Shown: positions 1 to 9,851, counted from the stretch's first letter. The stretch is DNA of 64,000 bases from Leptospira soteropolitanensis (GCF_026151655.1 NZ_JAMQPN010000004.1:186001-250000), one strand, 5' to 3'. Program-made: numbers and translations. Notes: a model not told the origin generated them from the sequence alone.

Positions 1-49
1 TTTTATTCTTTATGAGTTAACCTGCATTACTTTTAATTCGATAAATTTC

Positions 50-1564
50 ATGAAAAAAATATTCCCTTCCTTTTTATTTTCCTCTGGTCCGATTGGTAGC
101 GGGTTCGTATTCTTGCTTTTCATTTTGTTGGCCTTTTTTTTAAGATATCCATCCTTTGGTTATACCGCAATTGATTGGGATGAGATCACCTATTCTTTGA
201 TAGGAGAGGGATGGTTACAAGGGAAACTTCCCTTTCGCGATTTGTGGGATATCAAACCGATTGGCATATATTTAGTTTACGCAATCATTCACGGTCTTTT
301 AGGATTTTCCATTTTTGCAATCCGTGTTTCTACGTTACTTGTGGTTGTTTCTTCAGCTTTTATTATTTGGCTTCTTTTAAGAAAAACAAATCGTTCTTTT
401 GCCTTTGGAACAGGTTTTGGTTTTTTAATTCTTTTTAGTTATTTTCTCAACGGTCTTTCAGGAAACACGGAATTATTTTATCTATGTCTTGAAACGGTCG
501 GAGTATGGTTCTTATTTTACGGAAAAAAACAATATCGATTTCTAAGTCCCTTAGCTTTTGGTTTTGCATTCATAATTAAATACAACACAGCATTTGATAT
601 TTTAGGTTTTTATTTTCTTCACCTCTACATTCATAGAAGGAAAATTTTCAAGAATCCAAAGTCTTTTTTTGGATACGGGCTTTTTTATTCCCTTGCTATA
701 TTGCCATTTTTAATCAGTACCGCTTGGATTTTTTCTGCTGGGCTTGGGGATTCTTTTTTAGAAACTCACAAAATTCTTTTTTCTAATTACGCGAAAAAAG
801 TAACCTTTCTTGAAAAAATATTATCATTAAAAACTTATCCAATACTGGCGATTCTTGTTTGCGTTCAGGTTGGAACATTTATTTTATATCTTTGGAAAAG
901 GAGAGTTCCAAAAATTCTATTGATAAGTTTTTTCTGGACTTTGACTGCTTTCCTTGCTGCCACCTGGACAGGATATTTTTTTGAACATTATTATCTTCCA
1001 ATGATGATACCAACAGTGATTGGATCATCCTTTCTTTTACGTTTCATAAATTACAATTTTTTTCCAAAATACAAACGGGAACTAGTCGTAATCATTGTAA
1101 TATTATTTTTAATTCCTGTGGCTGTAGTTGTTCGTAAAAGAGTGATTAAACTTTCTAAAGTTTATCCAGATATTGCAAAAGAAATTTATGTTGATTTAGA
1201 AAATAAGAAAGTGGATCCTCGCCCAGTATTTGTAGCAAAAGGGACTCATGGAATTTATTCTTTGTATAAACAAATACCTATAAACCGTGTTATACAACCT
1301 GGTAATTTTACAGACAAAACGAACGCTAAGGCTATGTTTATCGACAATGAAGAAATTAAACAGAAGGTAAAAGATAACAAACCTGGGTTAATTTTATTCT
1401 GTGACTTGGACGTTTTTCAAAATCAGATAGGGAATTATGATTCTTCTTGGAATGAAGATCTACTCGTTTTTTATTATGAATATATTCGAAAGGAATATCA
1501 GTATTTTAAGACTTATTTCCCGAATTGCCACGTTTATTTGAAGAACGGGAAGTTTTCTCCATAA
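50..1564 (+). CDS. GT-C fold membrane glycosyltransferase (ArnT/PMT-like)
   Basis: A 504-residue integral membrane protein with about ten hydrophobic segments. An acidic motif (DWDE, about residues 43-46) sits in the first periplasmic loop, followed by WLQGKLPFRD. This layout is typical of the GT39/ArnT (PMT_2) class, which moves sugars from polyprenyl-phosphate donors to lipid or protein outside the inner membrane. Donor and acceptor cannot be read from the sequence. The C-terminal 150 residues are soluble. Its 3' end overlaps the opposite-strand GT2 gene by 59 bp. That neighbour is a GtrB/DPM1-type enzyme that could make the lipid-linked sugar used here (inference). The ATG at 50 lacks a clear Shine-Dalgarno sequence. 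Confidence 0.75.
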   Translation: MKKIFPSFLFSSGPIGSGFVFLLFILLAFFLRYPSFGYTAIDWDEITYSLIGEGWLQGKLPFRDLWDIKPIGIYLVYAIIHGLLGFSIFAIRVSTLLVVVSSAFIIWLLLRKTNRSFAFGTGFGFLILFSYFLNGLSGNTELFYLCLETVGVWFLFYGKKQYRFLSPLAFGFAFIIKYNTAFDILGFYFLHLYIHRRKIFKNPKSFFGYGLFYSLAILPFLISTAWIFSAGLGDSFLETHKILFSNYAKKVTFLEKILSLKTYPILAILVCVQVGTFILYLWKRRVPKILLISFFWTLTAFLAATWTGYFFEHYYLPMMIPTVIGSSFLLRFINYNFFPKYKRELVVIIVILFLIPVAVVVRKRVIKLSKVYPDIAKEIYVDLENKKVDPRPVFVAKGTHGIYSLYKQIPINRVIQPGNFTDKTNAKAMFIDNEEIKQKVKDNKPGLILFCDLDVFQNQIGNYDSSWNEDLLVFYYEYIRKEYQYFKTYFPNCHVYLKNGKFSP

Positions 1565-2498
1565 ATCCAATTGTTTCTTTTGCGATATAAATGGGGCGTC
1601 CTTTCACTTCGATAAAGATTCTAGCAATGTATTCCCCAAGGACGCCAATACCAATGAGTTGGATTCCGCCAAGGAAGAGTATAATGACAAGAGTAGAATC
1701 GTAACCTGGGACATCTACACCTTTGAAAATGACACGAATGATTCGATAGATTAAATATAGAAAAGCACTAAAGGATACAAAAAATCCAAAATAACTCCAT
1801 ATTTTTAGCGGCATGGTGCTAAACATTAAAATTCCATCCAAAGCGAAGTTCCAAAGTTTCCAGTAATTCCACTTTGAGGAACCTTTGAACCTAGCATGTC
1901 TTTCATATTCCACATCAATCTGTTTGAATCCTACCCAAGCGAACATTCCTTTTAGAAAACGGTTTTTTTCCTTCATCTTAGAAAGGGCTTCGACTACTTT
2001 TTTATCCATGAGCCGAAAGTCCCCTACATCGACAGGAATTTCTACTTCGCTCATGTAACGAATGACTCTGTAAAAATGTTTTGCCGTAAATTTTTTTAAA
2101 AAAGATTCTCCTTGTCGGCTAGACCTTTTGGCTGTGACTACATCGTAACCATCTTTCCATTTTTCAATGAGGGTAGGAATGAGTTCCGGTGGGTCTTGTA
2201 AATCAGAGTCAATCGGGATCACCACATCGCCGGTGGCATATTCCAAACCTGCCGAAACAGCTGCTTCCTTTCCAAAGTTTCTAGAAAAGTCTACAACCTT
2301 TATATTGGGATTTTTTTTATGATGAAAAACTAGTTTCTCGATGGTTTTGTCCCTGCTTCCATCGTTTACACAAATAATTTCGTAATTAGTTTTTAAGGAT
2401 AGTAGGTGAGGAACAATTCTTTCAAAGAACTCGTCCGCTCCTGATTCTTCGTTGTAAAAAGGAGTGATAATAGAGATCTTCTTGAGTTGACGATTCAT
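1506..2498 (-). CDS. Family 2 glycosyltransferase, polyprenyl-phosphate sugar transferase type
   Basis: A 330-residue protein with an N-terminal GT-A domain (ITPFYNEE, VNDGSRD, DSDLQDPPE motifs in the first 110 residues). Two C-terminal membrane helices lie around residues 230-295, ending in GEYIARIFIEVKGRPIY. This is the GtrB/ArnC/DPM1-like architecture, which loads a sugar onto polyprenyl phosphate at the cytoplasmic face. It is closely similar in layout to the GT2 gene at 2619, from which it is divergently transcribed across a 120-bp gap. Its 3' end overlaps the membrane glycosyltransferase at 50-1564. Sugar specificity is unknown. Confidence 0.88.
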   Translation of the reverse strand: MNRQLKKISIITPFYNEESGADEFFERIVPHLLSLKTNYEIICVNDGSRDKTIEKLVFHHKKNPNIKVVDFSRNFGKEAAVSAGLEYATGDVVIPIDSDLQDPPELIPTLIEKWKDGYDVVTAKRSSRQGESFLKKFTAKHFYRVIRYMSEVEIPVDVGDFRLMDKKVVEALSKMKEKNRFLKGMFAWVGFKQIDVEYERHARFKGSSKWNYWKLWNFALDGILMFSTMPLKIWSYFGFFVSFSAFLYLIYRIIRVIFKGVDVPGYDSTLVIILFLGGIQLIGIGVLGEYIARIFIEVKGRPIYIAKETIGFMEKTSRSSNKRGNSGNKS

Positions 2499-2618
2499 TG
2501 TTTCTTGTCAACGATCCTTCAAAATATGAGTAAGGCAACTTTTTTTACTGGTTTTTTTGTGGTCATTTCGTTTATTTCCTTTTAGTGTCCGTAAATTTAT
2601 TTTGATTCAATATATCTT

Positions 2619-3623
2619 ATGCATTACTATCTAGTTCCAAGAAAAAACCCAAAATTATTGTCTATTATTATTCCTTGTTATAATGAAGAGTCCTCACTCC
2701 CTTTTCTAAAAGAAAGATTAGATGAATTAATCAAAATTTTGCCCACAAAGGTGGAAGTCATCTTTGTCAACGATGGTAGTTCAGACAGAACAATCTTTCA
2801 GTTAGTATCTTGGGCCGAAACAGATCCGCAAATTCAGGTGATTAGCCTTTCCAGAAATTTTGGACATCAGTTAGCTGTGACAGCTGGAATGGATTATGCG
2901 AAAGGGGATGCGGTTGTTGTAATGGATGCCGATTTGCAGGATCCACCAGAAGTGATTCTAGACATGCTCGCAAAATATAGAGAAGGCTATGATGTTGTTT
3001 ATGGTCAGCGTTTAGCCAGATCTGGTGAATCTTTTTTTAAGAAAACAACGGCCTGGGCATTTTATCGAATAATGAAAGTTTTAGTTCATAAAGATTTACC
3101 TTTGGATTCTGGTGATTTTCGCCTAATTTCAAGAAGGTGTTTGAATGCTCTCAATGGTTTAAGAGAAAACCATCGTTTCCTTCGAGGAATGAATGCTTGG
3201 ATTGGTTTCCCGCAAACTCCTGTATTTTACAAACGTGACCCAAGGGTTGCAGGAGAAACTAAATATCCTTTGAAAAAAATGCTAAAACTCGCAATGAATG
3301 CTGCGGTATCTTTTTCACCCTTACCATTACGTTTTAGTTTAGGACTTGGAATCATCGTGGCACTGATAGGATTTGCTGTGGGTTTTTATGCTTTGTTTCG
3401 AGCATTCCAACACTTTATTTTAGAAATGCCAATTGTTTACAACCCCGGTTGGGCCACCATTGTCACTCTGATATGTTTGATCGGTGGTTCCATTCTCATT
3501 TCCATAGGAATTTTAGGGGAGTACATTGCTCGCATTTTTGAAGAGTCTAAAGGGCGTCCTCTGTATGTGGTCGAATTTGTAAAAGGTTCGTCCTTAACCG
3601 AAAAATCTAAAAAACTTTCTTGA
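2619..3623 (+). CDS. Family 2 glycosyltransferase, GtrB/DPM1-like with C-terminal membrane helices
   Basis: A 334-residue GT2 enzyme with IIPCYNEE near the N terminus, VNDGSSD, DADLQDPPE (metal and nucleotide-sugar binding) and two C-terminal transmembrane segments ending GEYIARIFEESKGRPLY. It is expected to transfer a sugar from an NDP-sugar to undecaprenyl phosphate. It is a paralogue of the divergent gene at 1506-2498, so the locus carries two such enzymes. Its stop codon overlaps the ATG of the next gene (TGATG at 3621-3625), implying translational coupling with that membrane protein. Confidence 0.88.
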   Translation: MHYYLVPRKNPKLLSIIIPCYNEESSLPFLKERLDELIKILPTKVEVIFVNDGSSDRTIFQLVSWAETDPQIQVISLSRNFGHQLAVTAGMDYAKGDAVVVMDADLQDPPEVILDMLAKYREGYDVVYGQRLARSGESFFKKTTAWAFYRIMKVLVHKDLPLDSGDFRLISRRCLNALNGLRENHRFLRGMNAWIGFPQTPVFYKRDPRVAGETKYPLKKMLKLAMNAAVSFSPLPLRFSLGLGIIVALIGFAVGFYALFRAFQHFILEMPIVYNPGWATIVTLICLIGGSILISIGILGEYIARIFEESKGRPLYVVEFVKGSSLTEKSKKLS

Positions 3624-5119
3624 TGAATCGAATTTTCCGAATAGCTCTACCGTTTGTTTTTTTAGCGATAACGCTAACTATTACCAGTTTTACTCGGCCG
3701 AGCCATAGTTTTGTTAGTGATAGTTTAACAAAAGTTTTACAGTCCATTTTTTGGATCGACAATGGATTTGAGGAACAGGGGATCCATTATCCCGGGAAAA
3801 GTATCGACCCTGATTATAAATTCTTTTATTTTAAAGAATCCTACCAATTACAGGTAAATAAAAATGGAAGTTTAATTGCACCTTTCCCTTTTTTAAATAC
3901 GGTGTTGATCACACCTCTGGTAAAGTTACATTGGTTAGATGGGATCGTGTATTTGGGTGCTATTCTTTTTTGGTTATATTCTTGTTTTATTTACCGTATA
4001 ACAAAAAGTTATTGGTCCTTTGTTGTGGTTCTTTTTTTTACACCACTTTTGCAACATTTTCTTTCATTTTCTGATATTGCCTTTGCTTCTTTTTTCCTTA
4101 GTTGTTTTTTGGTAACTTCATTTAAAAAATCTAATTTTCATCTCATCACTGCGGTTTCTTTTGTTTTCGGTCTTTTAGCATTGTTTTTAAGAACTGAAAT
4201 TTTGTTACTATATTTACTTTTGATATCAATACATTTGTTATCTCTCTATAAAAATGGGAGGGCATTAAAAGAAAATCATTGGCACCTGGAAAGAATTTTT
4301 GTAATTTCCACAATCGTAGTTCTTTTTGTTGTTTCTAACTATTTGGTTTATCAATCTATTCTTGGACCTAGGTTCGATAACAATAGAGTCGGAATCTTTC
4401 GCTTAGAAATGGATGTATTTTTAAAGTGGAAGAGTCTCCTTCTTGGAGGTAATGGAAGGCTTGGCTTTTTTGGTTATTCCCCTTGGCTTTTCATTCTTTC
4501 TGTTTTATATATTTTTTTAAGTCTAGAGAGAAAAAAATCAATAGGAAGAAACCTGTTTTATCTTTGGGTCCTCTTAATCATTCTAATAACTTTCTTTTCA
4601 CCGAACGATTCTAATATTGATTGGGGAACTAGGTATTACTCAAGTTTTAGCATTTTTCCCATTCTACTACTCTTTCATTTTAAATGGAGGAGGTTAGTCG
4701 GATTAAAAAAATACTTTTTACTCGTTTTGCTTTTCGTTTCGTTTTCGTATTCTGTTTATATTAACTTTAAGGTTTGGAAAGAAATGAAAAAAATTTCTGT
4801 TCAAATCGAAGACTTAGTAAACAAACTTATGGAAGATCCCTCAGAATATTATATTGTTGAAGACCCAACCATTGCCAATGCATTAGGAATTATGCATGTT
4901 CGAAGTCCAATTTTTTATGGAAACCCAAGTGAAATTCTCAATGGTTTCGGTAGTGCAATGAAAGGGAAACGGGTTCGGTTTTTACTCCTTCCTTCTGCAA
5001 AATTGGCAAGCCAAGAAGATCCATTTTGGAAAAAGATTTCTGAAAATTCAGGTTGTCAATTTTCCCCAGTTTACCTGAAAAAAATATCTTTGTTTTCTGC
5101 ATTATGTAGTATCAAATAA
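3623..5119 (+). CDS. Polytopic membrane protein of unknown function
   Basis: About 498 residues with an N-terminal signal-anchor-like helix and about eight further hydrophobic segments. A soluble, partly extracytoplasmic C-terminal part (about residues 390-498) contains one cysteine pair. I do not recognise a family. The size, topology and coupling to the GT2 gene upstream (overlapping TGATG) suggest a GT-C-like acceptor transferase or lipid-linked glycan protein. No DD or DE catalytic loop motif is obvious. ATG 3623 is preferred over the TTG at 3620 because it gives the stop-start overlap. Confidence 0.65.
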   Translation: MNRIFRIALPFVFLAITLTITSFTRPSHSFVSDSLTKVLQSIFWIDNGFEEQGIHYPGKSIDPDYKFFYFKESYQLQVNKNGSLIAPFPFLNTVLITPLVKLHWLDGIVYLGAILFWLYSCFIYRITKSYWSFVVVLFFTPLLQHFLSFSDIAFASFFLSCFLVTSFKKSNFHLITAVSFVFGLLALFLRTEILLLYLLLISIHLLSLYKNGRALKENHWHLERIFVISTIVVLFVVSNYLVYQSILGPRFDNNRVGIFRLEMDVFLKWKSLLLGGNGRLGFFGYSPWLFILSVLYIFLSLERKKSIGRNLFYLWVLLIILITFFSPNDSNIDWGTRYYSSFSIFPILLLFHFKWRRLVGLKKYFLLVLLFVSFSYSVYINFKVWKEMKKISVQIEDLVNKLMEDPSEYYIVEDPTIANALGIMHVRSPIFYGNPSEILNGFGSAMKGKRVRFLLLPSAKLASQEDPFWKKISENSGCQFSPVYLKKISLFSALCSIK

Positions 5120-5127
5120 CACATTTG

Positions 5128-6669
5128 TCAGGATTGGAAGGCTGTGATCAGACCTTCTTTTAGTTTGCTTCTGGCAACTTCTGCTGACTTAGGTAAAGTT
5201 AGGTCATCTAGTAATTTTAATAAAAATCCCTCATCTACAAGTTTTCCTTCCAACACTTTTCCGATCATTCCCGCCACAATCACTAAAATCTGCTCCAGAT
5301 TTACGTATCCTTCGCTCTCTAGAATCATTGCCATTCCCAACGCGCCCTCAGTTCCGTAGAATGCTTGTTTGGTCCCGAAAACGGATTCATACATTCCCAC
5401 GGGAAGTGCCTCCTTTACTTTCTCTCTCATTTCGCTTTCACTGGGGCCGTGACTGGTTCGGTTGATGAGACTGATTGTGACCTGATTTATGGTTCCGTGA
5501 ATGCGATGAATTTCTTCGGAAAGTAATCGGATCTTTTTGGCGGCGTCTCTTGTGATGGCATCGCGACCAAGGAAATTTAGTTTATACAAATATTCTTCTA
5601 GTTCATCTCCGGTGAGTTTACCCATACAAATGATTTGGTAAAGAGTAAAAATCATATAATCAGATTCTGTATTGTCACCGAGTAGAATTTCTTTGGCTTC
5701 TGTGGGAAGATACACCCTGTCATAGAGTAAGATGGAGAGTTTGTAGGACATTTGGTCAAATAAACTTTGGTAAGATGCACCTAAGAATTTTTTAGTGCGT
5801 GACCAAGCTGGTTTAAAGCCATTTTGTAAAAACTCGATTGGGTTAAAGATGGTTCCGAGTACCTTATCAAAAACGCCTTTAATGGTTCCTTCCAGATATT
5901 TTAAATGTAGGGATTCAATTTGGATTCCGTCTTTAGCAATGGTGGCAAGCATGGTCCTACGAAAAAAATGAGGGCTGGCAGAGATAAAGGCAAGTGGGGC
6001 ATTTGACAAAGAACTGCGAAGTTCTCTATAAAGTTCCGGCATTCCAGGTAACGCTTGTTTTTGGTTAGGTGTTTCGAATAAAGCTGTGAACTTTCCTTTA
6101 CCCGAATGGATGTCTGTGGCAAGATAGGTTTGGTCAATGTCGGAAGTCACCACCATCCCTTTGTAGTCTTCGGCAAGGATTCGGAGTTTTCCTTTTCCAA
6201 CAATGGTTGTTTTTCCTAAAATGGAATCTTCTGTGGCGTTTAAATGAGCCAAGTCTTTGGAATATTGACGAAAACTATCAAGACCTTCGAGTATGACCTG
6301 GAAGTCATGAAATCCAACTGGGAGTTTATCGCGGATTTCGCAGGAAAAAAAACCATCTTCGTCCGCCTTAATTTTTCCTGAGGTGTAAATTTTGTTCCCA
6401 GCCGCATCATAAACTTCTAATTTTAAAACAGGTTTTCTCACAGGAGCCAATGAAAAGTCTAAGAATGGTGTGATTTTTGTTTCTTCTCCAATAAAAAGTC
6501 CTGTCATCAAATCCCAAAGACCTTCCGCCTTCATGAGATCTGTAATCCCTACATCCACCACTTGGCCTCGCACATAAGAGCGCCTCTCTCTTCCTAAAGA
6601 TCCGCCGCAGACAGCAATTCTTTTGATATCGGTAATGATTGGTTGTGTAGTATTTGGTTCTTGGGACAT
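5128..6669 (-). CDS. App1-like HAD-superfamily phosphatase (putative phosphatidate phosphatase)
   Basis: A 513-residue protein. The N-terminal 165 residues form a probable beta-rich domain. Next comes a HAD-type catalytic core: DIDQT (residues 177-181, nucleophile and acid Asp pair), a motif II serine in FISASPHF, a conserved Lys region (SYKLSILL) and motif III GDNTESD. This order matches the App1 (DUF2183) catalytic domain of yeast phosphatidate phosphatase and its bacterial relatives. The last about 150 residues are helical and not assigned. It has no signal peptide and no membrane segment. It is divergent from the UbiD-family gene, with starts 53 bp apart. The substrate is inferred only. 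Confidence 0.72.
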   Translation of the reverse strand: MSQEPNTTQPIITDIKRIAVCGGSLGRERRSYVRGQVVDVGITDLMKAEGLWDLMTGLFIGEETKITPFLDFSLAPVRKPVLKLEVYDAAGNKIYTSGKIKADEDGFFSCEIRDKLPVGFHDFQVILEGLDSFRQYSKDLAHLNATEDSILGKTTIVGKGKLRILAEDYKGMVVTSDIDQTYLATDIHSGKGKFTALFETPNQKQALPGMPELYRELRSSLSNAPLAFISASPHFFRRTMLATIAKDGIQIESLHLKYLEGTIKGVFDKVLGTIFNPIEFLQNGFKPAWSRTKKFLGASYQSLFDQMSYKLSILLYDRVYLPTEAKEILLGDNTESDYMIFTLYQIICMGKLTGDELEEYLYKLNFLGRDAITRDAAKKIRLLSEEIHRIHGTINQVTISLINRTSHGPSESEMREKVKEALPVGMYESVFGTKQAFYGTEGALGMAMILESEGYVNLEQILVIVAGMIGKVLEGKLVDEGFLLKLLDDLTLPKSAEVARSKLKEGLITAFQS

Positions 6670-6722
6670 AGAATTTATGCCCTTAAGAGTTTAAGAAAAC
6701 GAGGAGCCGTCCATTCCTTTTT

Positions 6723-8501
6723 ATGGTTTCACTACGATCCACCAATGATTTTGTCCGACTTTTGCAAGCAGAGGGAGAACTCCATGTGATTTCTGATCCT
6801 GTGGACCCTTATCTGGAGCTGGCAGAGATCCAGAGAAGAGTGGTAGCAAAAAAAGGTCCAGCCCTTCTTTTTACCAATGTCAAAGGGACCAAGTTTCCCG
6901 TAGCCACCAATCTCTACGGATCCGAAAAACGAATCCATCTTGCCTTTGGCCCAAAACCTGTCGCCACCATCCAAAGGCTTGCCAAACTCGCCAAAGAGAT
7001 ATTTCCGCCTAGATTTTCCAAACTTTGGAAGGAACGTTCTCTAGGTCTATTGCCTTTCCAAGTGGGTTTAAAACAAGTGAGAAGGGCCCCAGTTCTTTCT
7101 GGAAGCGTTCTCTCTACTAATGAGTTACCCCAAGTCGTTTCATGGCCCAAGGATGGAGGTGCTTTTGTTACCCTCCCACTTGTTTATACTGAGCATCCAG
7201 AATCGGGTAATGGAAATCTAGGAATGTACCGGGTGCAACTTTTTGGGGACAAAACCGTCGGAATGCATATCCAAATCCACCGCGGCGGGGGGTTTCATTA
7301 TTACGAGGCAGAAAAAAAGGGTGAGTCCTTACCGGCTCATGTGTACATTGGTGGGCCACCTGCACTGACCATTGCGGCGGTAGCTCCGCTTCCCGAAGAA
7401 ATTCCCGAACTTGTTTTTGCTTCTTTTCTTATGGGAGAAAAACTCAAAATGAAAAAAGACAAAACGGTTTCTCCTTATCCTATTGTTGCCGATGCTGATT
7501 TTGCTCTCATTGGAACCATTCCGCCTTACGCAAGAAAAACGGAAGGCCCTTTCGGTGACCATTATGGATACTATTCGTTGTTACACGACTATCCTTACTT
7601 AGACCTAAAACATATTTTACATAGAAAGGATGCCATTTGGGCTGCGACAGTTGTGGGAAGACCTCCCCAAGAGGATCATTATATCGCTGAGTTTTTACAA
7701 GATTTACTTTCTCCCATGTTCCCACTCGTGATGCCACAAGTGCTAGGTGTTTGGGCTTACGAAGAATCAGGAGTGCATTCCCTTGCGGCAGCCGTTGTCA
7801 AAGAACGGTATTTCCGAGAGGCTTTTATGGGAGCCCTTCGAATTCTTGGCGAAGGACAACTGTCACTTACTAAATGTTTACTTGTGACAAATGAACGAGT
7901 GAACCTAAAAAACTTTTCCGAAACTTTTAAGGTCATTACCGAACGATCGGATCCAAAAACTGATTTTTTTATCTTTAGTCATATCAGCCAAGATACACTT
8001 GATTATACGAGTGGGACGGTAAACAAAGGTAGTAAACTTTTATGGATGGGGATCACCGAAGCCAATGCACCGATCAAGTTTCCCAATCTTCCAAGAGAGT
8101 TTACAGGAAATCTAAAAGACAAACGTTTCACAAAACCAAAAGTTTTTTTACCAGGAGTTCTAGTGGTGGAGGGTTCAGCTTTCACTGCCAATGACCAATT
8201 GGCAAATCGTTTGTTAGAAGAAGACCTCGGCCGTTTTCATTATGTATTTCTTGTGGATGATTCTGAGGATGCGGTAAAAACTGATTCTGATTTTATTTGG
8301 ACTATGTTTACAAGAATGGAACCAGCATCAGATGTTTATGCAAGAACAGAGACCAAAGGGAACCATATTGCTTACGAAGTTCCGATTGTTTTTGATTGTC
8401 GGATGAAACCCTGGATTCCAGAAGTTCTTCTACCTCTCCCCGATACGGTAACACAAGTAGATAAAAAGTTTGGAAAGATCATTGATACGATAGGGAACTA
8501 A
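6723..8501 (+). CDS. UbiD-family prenylated-FMN decarboxylase
   Basis: A 592-residue protein, somewhat longer than E. coli UbiD (about 500). It shows the family pattern: an Asn-Arg stretch NLGMYRVQ (residues 165-172) for metal/prFMN contacts, HIQIHRGGG (residues 182-190), and TEGPFGDHYGYYS (from residue 273) carrying the catalytic acidic residues. Members decarboxylate aromatic or unsaturated acids. In quinone makers the job is in ubiquinone or futalosine-route menaquinone synthesis. Leptospira respires with menaquinone, so a menaquinone role is plausible, but no other men/mqn gene is nearby. No UbiX flavin prenyltransferase gene is in the window. ATG at 6723. Confidence 0.85.
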   Translation: MVSLRSTNDFVRLLQAEGELHVISDPVDPYLELAEIQRRVVAKKGPALLFTNVKGTKFPVATNLYGSEKRIHLAFGPKPVATIQRLAKLAKEIFPPRFSKLWKERSLGLLPFQVGLKQVRRAPVLSGSVLSTNELPQVVSWPKDGGAFVTLPLVYTEHPESGNGNLGMYRVQLFGDKTVGMHIQIHRGGGFHYYEAEKKGESLPAHVYIGGPPALTIAAVAPLPEEIPELVFASFLMGEKLKMKKDKTVSPYPIVADADFALIGTIPPYARKTEGPFGDHYGYYSLLHDYPYLDLKHILHRKDAIWAATVVGRPPQEDHYIAEFLQDLLSPMFPLVMPQVLGVWAYEESGVHSLAAAVVKERYFREAFMGALRILGEGQLSLTKCLLVTNERVNLKNFSETFKVITERSDPKTDFFIFSHISQDTLDYTSGTVNKGSKLLWMGITEANAPIKFPNLPREFTGNLKDKRFTKPKVFLPGVLVVEGSAFTANDQLANRLLEEDLGRFHYVFLVDDSEDAVKTDSDFIWTMFTRMEPASDVYARTETKGNHIAYEVPIVFDCRMKPWIPEVLLPLPDTVTQVDKKFGKIIDTIGN

Positions 8502-8576
8502 AGATTAGTTTTTCTCGTATCAAATAAAAAAGTTAATAGAAAGAAAGTTTGGATAGAAAAAACTAAAAATAAACCA

Positions 8577-9548
8577 ATGGCAAAAAAACTTACTCTAGTC
8601 ACTGGGGGCGCAGGCCTCATCGGATCACAAATCATTGAAGACCTTAATCACAATGGGAACACGAATATCTTAGTTGTGGACCATTTGGGAACAACGGAAA
8701 AATGGAAAAACTTACAGAGAAATTTTTTCCTAGATTATTATGAAAAAGATAAGTTTGAATCGATGTTAGATTCTGGTAATACCATCTTAAATGAGATTTC
8801 TGAAATTTACCATTTAGGTGCTTGTTCTGCTACAACGGAAAAAGATGCTACTTATCTAATTCAGAATAACTTTCATTATACGAAAAAATTGGCAGAGTTT
8901 GCTGTCAAAAAAAATATTCCATTCCTCTATGCTTCCAGTGCTGCTACGTACGGGGAAGGTGAGTATGGCTACAACGATCAGTCAACGATAGAAAATTTAA
9001 AACCTCTCAATATGTATGGGTATTCCAAACAACTATTTGATTTGTATGCCAAAAAAGTAGGAATCGCCGATCGACTTGTGGGACTAAAATATTTTAATGT
9101 TTTTGGTTACGGTGAAGCCCATAAGGGCGATATGCGTAGTTTAGTTCTCAAAGGTTATGAACAAATTAGAGACACTGGTAAATTAAAATTATTCAAGTCT
9201 TATAAACCGGAATACAAAGACGGGGAACAAAAACGAGATTTTTTATATGTAAAGGATGCAAGTAAAATCAGCATTTATGTACTTACTGAACGAAAGTATG
9301 GATTGTACAATGTTGGCAGGGGAATTGCGGAAACTTGGAACGATTTAGCGAATGCATTGTTCACATCCATGAACCAACCAGTGAATATTGAATATGTGGA
9401 TATGCCCGATTCGCTAAAAGGAAAATACCAATATTATACCTGTGCAGAGATGGAAAAAATAACTCAAACAGGGTATCCCTTTGGTTACACAAACCTCCGG
9501 GACGCTGTTGGCGAATATGTCAGTTTCTTATTAAGAGACCAAACTTAG
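8577..9548 (+). CDS. hldD: ADP-L-glycero-D-manno-heptose-6-epimerase (RfaD/HldD)
   Basis: A 323-residue extended-SDR enzyme. An N-terminal GGAGLIGS nucleotide-binding loop is followed by SSAATYG and the catalytic YGYSK (Tyr-x3-Lys) near residue 142, then KYFNVFGYGE. The match is to HldD rather than GalE because of the GACSATTEKDA and RDFLYVKD segments. It converts ADP-D-glycero-D-manno-heptose to the L form for the LPS inner core, in the cytoplasm. That fits Leptospira, the LPS-bearing spirochaetes. It stands alone and converges on the ArsR-type gene with a 3-bp gap. The kinase and isomerase of the heptose pathway are not in this window. Confidence 0.9.
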   Translation: MAKKLTLVTGGAGLIGSQIIEDLNHNGNTNILVVDHLGTTEKWKNLQRNFFLDYYEKDKFESMLDSGNTILNEISEIYHLGACSATTEKDATYLIQNNFHYTKKLAEFAVKKNIPFLYASSAATYGEGEYGYNDQSTIENLKPLNMYGYSKQLFDLYAKKVGIADRLVGLKYFNVFGYGEAHKGDMRSLVLKGYEQIRDTGKLKLFKSYKPEYKDGEQKRDFLYVKDASKISIYVLTERKYGLYNVGRGIAETWNDLANALFTSMNQPVNIEYVDMPDSLKGKYQYYTCAEMEKITQTGYPFGYTNLRDAVGEYVSFLLRDQT

Positions 9549-9551
9549 TGT

Positions 9552-9851
9552 TTACTTTTTATACACTTTGACAATCGTTTGAATCAATTCTTTAAACTTA
9601 GGATCTTTTAAGCTATAGAACACTTGGTTTGAAGACTTACGAGATTCTAAAATTCCGTTGTTTTTCATCTTACTCAAGTGTTGAGAAGCTGCCGATTGAC
9701 TTGTGCCAAGGAGTTCTACAAGTTGGCCAACTGTTTTTTCTTCTTTTGCAAGGGTATATAAAATCAATAAACGAATAGGGTGTGCAATGCCTTGTATTCC
9801 TTTAATGGCTTGTTCCAATTGTTGTTTAGAAAGTTCTGTTTTTATTTTCAT
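9552..9851 (-). CDS. ArsR-family winged-helix transcriptional regulator
   Basis: A 99-residue protein with the ArsR fold: AHPIRLLILYTLAKEEKTV, a recognition helix in TSQSAASQHLSKMKNNG, and a wing with ESRKSSNQVFYSL. The sequence contains no cysteine, so the classical ArsR/SmtB/CadC thiolate metal sites are absent. It may sense something else, for example through dimer contacts as in SdpR-like members. ATG 9851 is preferred over the GTG immediately upstream. An AT-rich inverted repeat about 50 bp upstream could be its own operator. Confidence 0.85.
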   Translation of the reverse strand: MKIKTELSKQQLEQAIKGIQGIAHPIRLLILYTLAKEEKTVGQLVELLGTSQSAASQHLSKMKNNGILESRKSSNQVFYSLKDPKFKELIQTIVKVYKK

